Positions 1-8,126 of a stretch of 17,465 nt of DNA are shown here, piece by piece. The first letter of the stretch is position 1. Each line of letters starts with the position of its first letter. The position numbers and the translations under genes are program-made. Source of the DNA: Deinococcus betulae (GTDB lineage: Bacteria; Deinococcota; Deinococci; Deinococcales; Deinococcaceae); contig NZ_JAIQXU010000047.1 in NCBI RefSeq assembly GCF_020166395.1, positions 1-17,465 on the forward strand, written 5' to 3'. Under the pieces are notes generated by a model. It was given only the letters and a program-made list of their open reading frames with translations, ran no database searches and had not been told where the DNA came from.

Positions 1-90
1 CTTGTTGGTGGTAGTAGGGTCTTGCGGACTGATGCAAGATTCTGCCACTTTCCATCCGCGGTTCTTGGGGATTGGCATTGGCTGCCTTGA
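1..90 (+). CDS. Possible 3' end of an unidentified plus-strand gene (partial)
   Basis: Frame 1 is open from the first base to a TGA at 88-90, giving 29 residues rich in aromatics near the end (a GDWHWLP-like tail). The stop falls 10 bp before a strong hairpin with a pyrimidine-rich tail in the same orientation, which is where the end of a gene would be expected. Frame 2 is also open here, so the call rests on stop-terminator spacing alone. I do not recognise the family; a transposase or other enzyme C-terminus is possible but unsupported. Confidence 0.22.
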   Translation, partial: LVGGSRVLRTDARFCHFPSAVLGDWHWLP

Positions 91-100
91 CGCGCAATAC

Positions 101-142
101 AGCAGGGGTCGCGCCTCACGCGCGACCCCTGCTTCTCTCGTT
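101..142 (+). terminator. Strong hairpin terminator, probably serving both strands
   Basis: A perfect 14-bp stem (AGCAGGGGTCGCGC, 101-114, with its complement at 120-133) closes a 5-nt loop (CTCAC). It is followed on the plus strand by TTCTCTCGTTCTT, a U-rich tail. It would end a plus-strand gene entering from the left. It also lies about 100 bp past the PPK2 stop, so it may end that minus-strand operon as well, although the minus side has no T-run. Confidence 0.7.
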
Positions 143-234
143 CTTGAGTGATAGATCGAAACTGTGAAGCGCCACGGTTGACCCAAGCGTGTTGTTGATG
201 CGTTTTGTGTTCCCCTGCAATAAGCAGGTCTGGT

Positions 235-1031
235 CTATGTGATCTCGATACTCGTCGGATCGAACCGAGGAGCTGGAAATGCTGGCGCCATCTCCTCCAG
301 CGTCTGCAGCACGATCTGAGAGATGAGCAGGTTCCGAAACCATTTCCGGTCCGCTGGAATCACGTACCACGGAGCCGCCCGCATGCTAGTTGTTAATACG
401 GTCTCGTATGCTTCGGTGTATCCCGCCCACTGGCTCCGGGCTGACAGGTCGTCTGGGTTGAACTTCCAGTGTTTGGTTGGATCGTCCAGACGCGCTTGCA
501 GCCGCTCTTTCTGTTCCTCTGGGCTGATGTGCAGGTAGAACTTCAGAATGCGGGTGCCGCTGTCAGTCAGCAGAGCCTCGAAGTGGCGAATCTGCTTGAG
601 ACGGCGCTCAGTGGTCTGCTGGTCTATCAGGCCACCGACGCGCGGCACCAACACATCCTCATAGTGGCTGCGGTTAAAAATACCCACCAGACCATGCTGC
701 GGCACCTGGGCATGAACCCGCCAGAGGAAGTCGTGGGCGCGCTCGGCCTCAGTGGGCACCTTAAAATTGGCGACCCGCACACCGTTGGGATTCATGGCTC
801 CAAACACGTGCTTGACCGTGCCGTCTTTTCCGCCAGCGTCGCGGGCTTGCAGGACCACCAAAAGGGACTGCTGCCCTTCGGCAAACAGGCGCTCTTGCCA
901 GTCGGCCAGTTGCGGCAGCAGGGTCTCCGTTAACCGGTGCCCCTCGTCCTTGGACAGCCCGCCGTCGTCACCGGTGGCCCAGTGCCGCAACTTCACCACT
1001 TTGCCGGGCCGCACGCGGTAGTCCTCAGGGT

Positions 1032-1035
<4 letters not shown>
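235..1035 (-). CDS. ppk2: Polyphosphate kinase 2 (PPK2 family, class III-type)
   Basis: A 266-residue soluble P-loop kinase, the usual length of one-domain PPK2 enzymes. These use inorganic polyphosphate to phosphorylate nucleotides. Visible motifs are the Walker A-like QARDAGGKDGT (residues 63-73, with D66, K70 and D71), the Walker B/NR motif FNRSHYEDV (120-128), and a lid segment TKHWKFNPDDL (187-197). The overall pattern is closest to class III enzymes, which phosphorylate both NMP and NDP; that substrate class is inferred. The ATG overlaps the TGA of the upstream Re-citrate-synthase-like gene by ATGA, so the two are probably cotranscribed and translationally coupled. There is no Shine-Dalgarno, but a TACCCT box (minus strand, 1043-1048) stands 7 nt before the ATG, so an extra leaderless transcript is possible. 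Confidence 0.93.
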
Positions 1036-2366
<1,331 letters not shown>

Positions 2367-2372
2367 GGCTGC

Positions 2373-2401
2373 ACGGTAGGCCGGGGCCAATGTGTCGTCA
2401 A
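2373..2401 (-). promoter_or_regulatory. Leaderless promoter of the Re-citrate synthase-like gene
   Basis: On the minus strand, TTGACG (2396-2401), a 17-bp spacer and TACCGT (2373-2378) form a sigma-70-type promoter. The -10 ends 6 nt before the ATG at 2366, so transcription would start at or next to the start codon. The -35 lies 2 bp from the inverted repeat at 2404-2419. Confidence 0.6.
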
Positions 2402-2403
2402 TC

Positions 2404-2419
2404 TTGATTGAGGAATCAA
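2404..2419. promoter_or_regulatory. Perfect inverted repeat, candidate operator in the divergent citrate synthase gap
   Basis: TTGATT (2404-2409), GAGG, AATCAA (2414-2419): 6-bp perfect arms around a 4-bp centre, AT-rich in a GC-rich context. It lies immediately upstream of the minus-strand -35 and just ahead of the plus-strand -10 candidate (2423-2428). The obvious candidate ligand is the MerR-type domain encoded by the adjacent gene; this is inference. Confidence 0.55.
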
Positions 2420-2422
2420 TGT

Positions 2423-2428
2423 TAGTCT
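2423..2428 (+). promoter_or_regulatory. Candidate -10 box of the HTH-citrate synthase gene
   Basis: TAGTCT ends 6 nt before the GTG at 2435, fitting a leaderless start. No good -35 is found 17-18 bp upstream, so activation or derepression at the neighbouring inverted repeat may matter. Confidence 0.4.
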
Positions 2429-2434
2429 GAAGAG

Positions 2435-3640
2435 GTGTCGTCCCTGACCACCTCGCAGGCCTGCGCCGCCCTGGGCGTAAAACCTGCCACCCTGTACGCC
2501 TATGTCTCGCGTGGCCTGGTTCGCAGCGAGCCGGGACCGGCGGGCACCCGCGAGCGCCGCTATCACGCCGGTGATGTGCAGGCCCTGGCCGCCCGGCAGG
2601 CCACGCGCCGCGACCCCCAGACGGCGGTGCAGGACGCGCTCCAGGGCAGCCTGAACTGGGGCGCCCCTGTGCTGGACAGCGCCCTGACCGCGCTGGCAGA
2701 CAGACACTTGCTGTACCGGGGACACGACGCACTGGTCCTGGCTAAGAGGGCAACCGTGGAGGAAGTGGCAGCCCTGCTCTGGACTGGCGAGCAGGGTCAG
2801 CCTGCCCCCTTACCGCTGCGCGCCCGCCTGAACCTCAGCCGGCCTCAGCGGGGAGCCAGCGCCCTGGAAGCACTGGGGCACGCCCTGACAGCAGCAGGCG
2901 CACACGACCCAGCGGCCCTGGATGCCCGGCCCGAGGCCAGAGTGCGCCACGCGGCCCGCACCCTGAACCTGCTGTATGCCACGGCCGAGCGGCAGGCGGG
3001 CGTACCTCCAGCACCCGACCTGCCGCTGCATGGGCGCCTGGCGCGCGCCTGGAGGGTGCCGGGCCACGCTGACCTGCTGCGCCGCGCCCTGGTGCTGCTG
3101 GCTGACCATGAACTGAATGTCAGTGCGTTTGCGGCGCGGGTGACGGCCAGCAGTGGGGCCAGCCTGCCGCACTGCACTCTGGCGGCGCTGTGCGCCTTAC
3201 AGGGGCCACGGCATGGCCTGGCCAGTTTGCATGCCCACGACTTGCTGCAGGACACGCTGGCAGGAGGGGCCGGCGCCGCGCTGCGTCAGGCGGGGCGCCG
3301 CACGGGACACCTGCCCGGCTTTGGTCACCGCCTCTACCCAGATGGAGACCCCCGCGCCGCCGCCCTGCTGGAGGCGCTGACGGCAGCGGCTCCGGAGGCG
3401 CCCGTCGTCCAGGCGGCACACGCCCTGCAAGCGGCGGCCCTGGCCGAAACGGGCGAACGCCCCAACGTGGACCTGGCGCTGGCTGCCCTGACGCGTCTGC
3501 TGGGGCGCCCGCCCGAGGATGCCGTGACCCTGTTCGCGCTAGCAAGGGCGGTGGGCTGGCTGGCCCACGCACTGGAAGCCGGCCAGAGTGGTGGGCTGCT
3601 GCGGCCCCGCGCCCGGTATGTGGGGCCGGTCCGGGTGTAG
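2435..3640 (+). CDS. MerR-type helix-turn-helix domain fused to Si-type citrate synthase
   Basis: 401 residues. Residues 4-55 form a MerR/excisionase-like winged helix: SQACAALGVKPATLYAYVSRG, then RERRYHAGDVQALAAR. A citrate synthase fold fills about 70-401. The catalytic set looks intact: H260 in GPRHG, H298-R299 in GFGHRL followed by DPRA, and D346 in PNVDL; DHELN (224-228) and the C-terminal GWLAH / RPRARYVG signature are also present. Proteins with this HTH-citrate synthase layout are a known family of unsettled function. It could be an active (methyl)citrate synthase, a transcription factor sensing oxaloacetate, acetyl-CoA or citrate, or both. The start is GTG 2435, which keeps the HTH complete and has TAGTCT 6 nt upstream. 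It diverges from the Re-citrate synthase-like gene across 68 bp, which suggests cross-regulation. Confidence 0.85.
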   Translation: MSSLTTSQACAALGVKPATLYAYVSRGLVRSEPGPAGTRERRYHAGDVQALAARQATRRDPQTAVQDALQGSLNWGAPVLDSALTALADRHLLYRGHDALVLAKRATVEEVAALLWTGEQGQPAPLPLRARLNLSRPQRGASALEALGHALTAAGAHDPAALDARPEARVRHAARTLNLLYATAERQAGVPPAPDLPLHGRLARAWRVPGHADLLRRALVLLADHELNVSAFAARVTASSGASLPHCTLAALCALQGPRHGLASLHAHDLLQDTLAGGAGAALRQAGRRTGHLPGFGHRLYPDGDPRAAALLEALTAAAPEAPVVQAAHALQAAALAETGERPNVDLALAALTRLLGRPPEDAVTLFALARAVGWLAHALEAGQSGGLLRPRARYVGPVRV

Positions 3641-3661
3641 TCCAAAGCCACCATCTATTGA

Positions 3662-3685
3662 GGGCCTTCTGGCCTGGGATTTTTT
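3662..3685 (+). terminator. Weak intrinsic terminator after the HTH-citrate synthase gene
   Basis: A short stem GGCC-TTCT-GGCC (plus one G-T pair) is followed after GGGA by six T residues at 3680-3685. It sits 22 bp past the stop codon. The stem is short, so the call is tentative. Confidence 0.4.
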
Positions 3686-3727
3686 GAGTTCATTCCCTTC
3701 GACCCACACCCCTCCACCCGGCTGACA

Positions 3728-3782
3728 CTGGTTTGAGGGTGCGGCGCAGGCGATTCCCAGGACTCCACCCTCCCGAAACCAG
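3728..3782. repeat. Imperfect long inverted repeat
   Basis: Left arm CTGGTTTGAGGGTG (3728-3741) is complementary to right arm CACCCTCCCGAAACCAG (3766-3782), apart from a 3-nt insertion in the right arm; the loop is 24 nt. There is no T-run on either side, so it is not a classical terminator. Confidence 0.5.
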
Positions 3783-3816
3783 GCTGGGTGAATCAGAGTG
3801 CAAACCTCAAGGCTCA

Positions 3817-3843
3817 GAGAGTGGCCAAGAGCACTGGCCTCTC
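3817..3843. repeat. Hairpin with 9 paired bases
   Basis: GAGA-GT-GGCCA (3817-3827) pairs with TGGCC-TCTC (3835-3843), with a 2-nt bulge and a 7-nt loop. It lies about 110 bp past the end of the MFS gene and could help end that transcript, but no U-tract follows. Confidence 0.4.
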
Positions 3844-3951
3844 GCAGCGGTTGCCAAATGACACGCCCGGAACAAGGCCCTCTCTGCGGGGTACTGCAAC
3901 TGCACAGGCCGTTCTTCGCACTTTCCCTTGGCTATCAGGATGACCAGTGCA

Positions 3952-5142
3952 TTAGGCCGCCGTCTGTTTCTCTGGTGTGCTGGCCCGGATGAGTTGAAAG
4001 GCCGCGCCACCCAGCACCGCAATCAGGGTCGCGCCCGCCAGGGCCAGGCCCAGGGCCGCGCCCAGGCCGACTTCCTCGGCAATAAAACCGATGGCGGGTG
4101 GGCCCAGCAGAAAGCCGCCGTAGCCCAGGGTCGCCACCTGGGCAATCCCGCGCCCGGCCAGGGCGTGCCCGGCCACGCCGTACATCACCGGCACCACGTT
4201 GCTCAGACCCAGACCGGAGAGCGCAAAGCCCACCGTGGCAAGCAGCGGCTCCCTGGCCAGCAGCGCCAGGGCCAGCCCGGCGGCGGTCAGGAGGGCACCA
4301 CCGCGCACCGTGCGCTCATCGCCCAACCGGGTGCGCGCACGGTCCCCGAACCAGCGGCCCAGCGTCATGGCCGCCACGAACGCGGCGTACCCGACGCCCG
4401 ATTGTCCACCCGGCACGCTCAGCACGTCGCGGAAGTACAGCGCGGCCCAGTCGTAATTGGCGCCCTCGGCCAGCATGCCCAGAAAGCACAGGACGCCCAG
4501 CAGCGCGGCCGCCGCGCTGAGGGGCACCCGCCGGGGGGCCTGGTCACTCTGCGGGGCAGGTGCCTGGGTCTGGTCTGGCAGCAGAAAACGGCCCGCCAGC
4601 AGGCCCACCAACGCTGTCACGCCCACCACCAGCCCGGCGTGGGTGGTCAGCGGCACGCGGCCCACCAGCAAGGTGCCCAGGCCCGCGCCCAGCAGGCCTC
4701 CCAGACTGAAATAGGCGTGCAGCCGGCTCATGATGGGGCGGGCCAGGCGCTGCTCCACCGTGACGCCCTGCGCGTTCATGGCCACGTCCATGCAGCCGTT
4801 GAGCGCGCCCAGCAGGGCCAGCGCCGCAACCAGAGCAAAGAAGTTGGGCGCCACAAAAGGCAGCAGCAGCGAGAGCATGCACGCCACCGTGACCACCCAG
4901 GTGACGCGGTGACTGCCGTACCGGGCTGTCCAGCCGCCTGTAAAGGGCATGGTGCAGATGCTGCCCAGGCCCACTGCCAGCAGCGCCGTACCGATCTGCG
5001 CGGCACTGAGGTTCAGGGCGTCGCGCACACCGGGAATATTCACGCCCCAGGTGGCAAACAGGGCGCCGTTCACCATGAAGATGGCACTGACCGCGCGGCG
5101 GGCGGCCTCGGCGGCGGGCGGCGTGGAGCTGGGCTGGGTCAT
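3952..5142 (-). CDS. MFS transporter, YbjJ-like
   Basis: 396 residues, hydrophobic throughout, with about 12 predicted membrane segments and a short polar central loop (about 189-206). Features that recall the YbjJ-type MFS branch are the fifth-helix-region motif MDVAMNAQG (118-126), SRLHAYFSLGGLLGAG (139-154) and EGANYDWAALYF (226-237). A basic cytoplasmic-loop motif GDRARTRLGDE (266-276) marks the second half. The substrate is unknown; the LacI-family neighbour hints at a sugar or related metabolite. The ATG is preceded by GAGG with 7-nt spacing. It is transcribed away from the LacI-family gene, with a LacI-type operator in the gap, so control by that repressor is likely. Confidence 0.85.
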   Translation of the reverse strand: MTQPSSTPPAAEAARRAVSAIFMVNGALFATWGVNIPGVRDALNLSAAQIGTALLAVGLGSICTMPFTGGWTARYGSHRVTWVVTVACMLSLLLPFVAPNFFALVAALALLGALNGCMDVAMNAQGVTVEQRLARPIMSRLHAYFSLGGLLGAGLGTLLVGRVPLTTHAGLVVGVTALVGLLAGRFLLPDQTQAPAPQSDQAPRRVPLSAAAALLGVLCFLGMLAEGANYDWAALYFRDVLSVPGGQSGVGYAAFVAAMTLGRWFGDRARTRLGDERTVRGGALLTAAGLALALLAREPLLATVGFALSGLGLSNVVPVMYGVAGHALAGRGIAQVATLGYGGFLLGPPAIGFIAEEVGLGAALGLALAGATLIAVLGGAAFQLIRASTPEKQTAA

Positions 5143-5149
5143 AGAGGAA

Positions 5150-5153
5150 CCTC
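5150..5153 (-). promoter_or_regulatory. Shine-Dalgarno of the MFS gene
   Basis: Minus-strand GAGG lies 7 nt before the ATG at 5142 and supports this start; no leaderless-type -10 is present here. Confidence 0.5.
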
Positions 5154-5178
5154 GGGAACGGGCAAAAGCAAGAAGGTG

Positions 5179-5194
5179 TCTGAAACGATTCAGA
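5179..5194. promoter_or_regulatory. LacI-family operator between MFS and lacI-galE operon
   Basis: TCTGAAACGATTCAGA has perfect 6-bp arms (TCTGAA/TTCAGA) around ACGA, with the central CG typical of LacI-family operators. It lies about 17-32 bp upstream of the candidate -10 of the plus-strand regulator gene, where bound protein would cover the -35 region, and about 37 bp upstream of the MFS start. Its sequence differs from the operators of the second LacI protein in this window. Confidence 0.7.
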
Positions 5195-5210
5195 TACGCG
5201 GGCTATACGC

Positions 5211-5216
5211 TACCAT
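5211..5216 (+). promoter_or_regulatory. Candidate -10 box of the lacI-galE operon
   Basis: TACCAT ends 6 nt before the ATG at 5223, fitting a leaderless mRNA. An overlapping alternative is TATACG (5204-5209) with CTGAAA (5180-5185) 18 bp upstream as the -35. In either case the operator at 5179-5194 lies in the -35 region. Confidence 0.45.
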
Positions 5217-5222
5217 GCCGTC

Positions 5223-6338
5223 ATGTCACCCGCCAAGCCTGCGGCCTCTGTTCCCCGGCCCTCTGCCGGCCGCATGACCCTGCGGGACGTGGCGCGGGCT
5301 CTTGGGGTCAGCGTGGCGACCGTCAGTAACGCCTACAACCGCCCCGACCAGCTCAGCGCCGAGCTGCGCAGCCGCATTCTGAACGAGGCGCAGACGCTGG
5401 GCTACCGTGGCCCCGACCCGCTGGCCCGCAGCCTGCGCCGGGGCCGCACTGGTGTGCTGGGCGTGGTGTATGACGCCCCACTGGATTACGCCTTTGCCGA
5501 CCCGGCGGCCGCGCTGTTTCTGGGCAGCGTGGCTCGGGCCGTTCAGGGTGAGGCCCTGAATGCCCTGCTGCTGGCCAGTCCCCACGAGCCGGACGCCGAC
5601 CCGACCGGGCCGGTCTGCAGCGCCAGCGTGGACGGCTTTATCGTGTACTGCGCCGCCGAGGAGAGCCCGCTGCTGCGCGCCGTGCTGGGGCGGCAACTGC
5701 CTACCGTGCTGGTGGACCACGCCCCCCACCCGGCGGCCCTGGGTGTGGGAATTGACGACGCTGGGGGGGCGCACCAGGCCGCCGCGCATCTGCTGGCTCT
5801 AGGCCACCGCACGCTGGGGGTGATCTGCCTGGAACTGGCGCCGGCCCGCGCCGCTGGCCCGGTGTCCCCTGGGCGGGAGGCCCGCATCAGCTACCACCCC
5901 ACCGCCGCGCGGCTGTCGGGTTACCGCGCCGCTGTATCGGCGGTGCCGGGTGCAAGCCTCTGGCCCACCGAGACCTTGCAAAACACGCCAGAAGAAGGCG
6001 AGGTCCGCGCCCTGGATCTGCTGCGCGCCCACCCGGAGGTGACGGCGCTACTGTGCATGAGCGACGTGCTGGCCCAGGGCGCCTTGCGCGCCGCACAGAC
6101 CCTGGGCCGCCGCGTGCCGGAAGACCTGAGCGTGATTGGCTACGACGACCTGCCCAGCAGTCCGGCCCTGAACCTGACCACCGTGTGGCAGCCCACCGCC
6201 GACAAGGGCCGGGCGGCGGGTGAGGCCATGCTGGCGCTGCTGCGCGGCGAGGCCGCCCAGGGACTGACCCTGCCCACTCGCTTAGTGGTACGCGGCACCA
6301 CGGCGGCGCCTGCCGGGGCGGCGGCTGCATTACCCTGA
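5223..6338 (+). CDS. LacI-family transcriptional regulator (operon head)
   Basis: 371 residues. The LacI helix-turn-helix covers about 19-63 (LRDVARALGVSVATVSNAYN) with hinge segment DPLARSLRRG (65-74). A periplasmic-binding-protein-like effector domain follows to about 360, ending with the familiar CMSDVLAQGALRA (278-290) and VPEDLSVIGYDDLP (298-311). The effector is not predictable. An 18-residue extension precedes M18; M18 (5274) is an alternative start, but ATG 5223 has TACCAT 6 nt upstream. galE begins 6 nt after the stop, so they form one unit. An operator in its own promoter region suggests autoregulation and control of the divergent MFS gene. Confidence 0.9.
   Translation: MSPAKPAASVPRPSAGRMTLRDVARALGVSVATVSNAYNRPDQLSAELRSRILNEAQTLGYRGPDPLARSLRRGRTGVLGVVYDAPLDYAFADPAAALFLGSVARAVQGEALNALLLASPHEPDADPTGPVCSASVDGFIVYCAAEESPLLRAVLGRQLPTVLVDHAPHPAALGVGIDDAGGAHQAAAHLLALGHRTLGVICLELAPARAAGPVSPGREARISYHPTAARLSGYRAAVSAVPGASLWPTETLQNTPEEGEVRALDLLRAHPEVTALLCMSDVLAQGALRAAQTLGRRVPEDLSVIGYDDLPSSPALNLTTVWQPTADKGRAAGEAMLALLRGEAAQGLTLPTRLVVRGTTAAPAGAAAALP
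6331..6336 (+). promoter_or_regulatory. Possible internal leaderless -10 box ahead of galE
   Basis: TACCCT overlaps the end of the regulator gene and lies 8 nt before the galE ATG; galE has no Shine-Dalgarno. The match may be chance, since the spacing is at the long end of the set seen in this window. Confidence 0.25.
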
Positions 6339-6344
6339 ACCTCA

Positions 6345-7333
<989 letters not shown>

Positions 7334-7337
<4 letters not shown>

Positions 7338-8017
7338 AGCGGTGGCTGGCGCTGCTGCGCCTGTGCAGCGCGGCAGCGCAGGCGCAGATGTCAGCGGCCA
7401 AGCGTGATGCCTACCGCGTCGCCGCTGAGAACACCTTGCGCCTCTGCCGTCAGGGACTAGAGGCGCGGCGACTGGAGCATGGGGTGTCAGCCAATTGGCA
7501 GGGGCAAAGTTGCGCGCAGGTGCTGCCAGATGAGGCCGCCGCCTTTTCCCTGCTCCGGCAGAGCCGCATTGAGCTGAGGCCCGGCACTGACCCTGGGTAT
7601 CAGGTTCGCGTAACGGTAGGTGGTCAGAGCGTGCAGTCCGGGGTCACGCCTTTGCCGCCTGAACCGTCCGACTGGCCCCGCTGGTTGGTGGGCCTGGGGG
7701 TGGCCGCCCTGACGGGCTGGCTGTTTACCCGACCTGGGTGGGCCCGGCTGGCGCTTCTGGGCCTTCTGGTGCTCTTGGCCGAGACGGGTGCGTTTGCCCT
7801 GCTGATGCTGGCCCTTTATGCAGGAAACCTGCCGGACATGGCCTTTCCTGTAGACGAACTACGGATGGTGCTGATGGTGGTGCCTATAGGAACACTGGCG
7901 CTGGTCCTGATGCGCCGCCGCTTGGGTGAAGTCTGGTGGACGCTGGCCGGGGTGGGGGCCTTAGGCGCACATTTCTTCCTCCTGTTCGCCGCATGGGCTT
8001 GGTCGTTCCTGCCCTGA
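7334..8017 (+). CDS. Membrane protein of unknown function with N-terminal exported domain
   Basis: 227 residues; the family is not recognised. A short basic-hydrophobic start ending in AQA-Q (to about residue 17) looks like a Sec signal peptide. A polar domain of about 95 residues follows, with two cysteines (C38, C60) that could form a disulfide. Four hydrophobic segments then lie near 116-133, 139-162, 177-194 and 200-222. The polar domain (LRLCRQGLEARR, WQGQSCA, then a YQVRVTVGG strand) loosely recalls the C-terminal domain of type IV pilin-like proteins, but the prepilin leader is absent; this is only a resemblance. The ATG overlaps the galE stop (ATGA), so it is translationally coupled and shares control by the LacI-family gene. 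A hairpin follows 8 nt after its stop. Confidence 0.75.
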
Positions 8018-8025
8018 CGACAGCA

Positions 8026-8058
8026 GGAGAGGCGGGCTGCACTGGCCCGCCCCTCTCC
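8026..8058. terminator. Bidirectional hairpin between galE operon and glucanase gene
   Basis: GGAGAGG-CGGGC (8026-8037) pairs with GCCCG-CC-CCTCTCC (8045-8058), giving 12 paired bases with a 2-nt bulge and a 7-nt loop. It starts 8 nt after the plus-strand stop and lies 68 nt past the minus-strand glucanase stop. No long T-run follows on either side. Confidence 0.55.
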
Positions 8059-8126
8059 ATTGACTTGAAACACCCTTCTCAACGGCTTGCTACATCTCCA
8101 CCACTATTATCCTGCAACCCTGACCC

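Larger units (their letters stand above)
3641..3951. other. 311-bp convergent intergenic region with two imperfect inverted repeats
   Basis: No convincing gene is present; short ORFs have no recognisable protein pattern or start signal. Base composition is visibly less GC-rich than the flanking genes. It contains the weak terminator at 3662-3685, a long imperfect inverted repeat at 3728-3782 and a hairpin at 3817-3843. It separates the ends of the HTH-citrate synthase gene and the minus-strand MFS gene. Confidence 0.6.

Noticed and set aside
2367..2732. N-terminal extension of the Re-citrate synthase-like gene to 2732
   Set aside because: It would cross the promoter gap and run antisense through the HTH domain of the divergent gene; the extension is arginine-proline-rich and ATG 2366 has a fitting promoter.
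3798..4022. Short ORFs on both strands in the 3641-3951 gap
   Set aside because: They run into the MFS gene, lack start signals and show no recognisable protein features.
3928..5277. 449-codon plus-strand open frame
   Set aside because: Antisense to the MFS gene; glutamine-, histidine- and glycine-rich translation without membrane or domain pattern, as expected from the opposite strand of a GC-rich gene.
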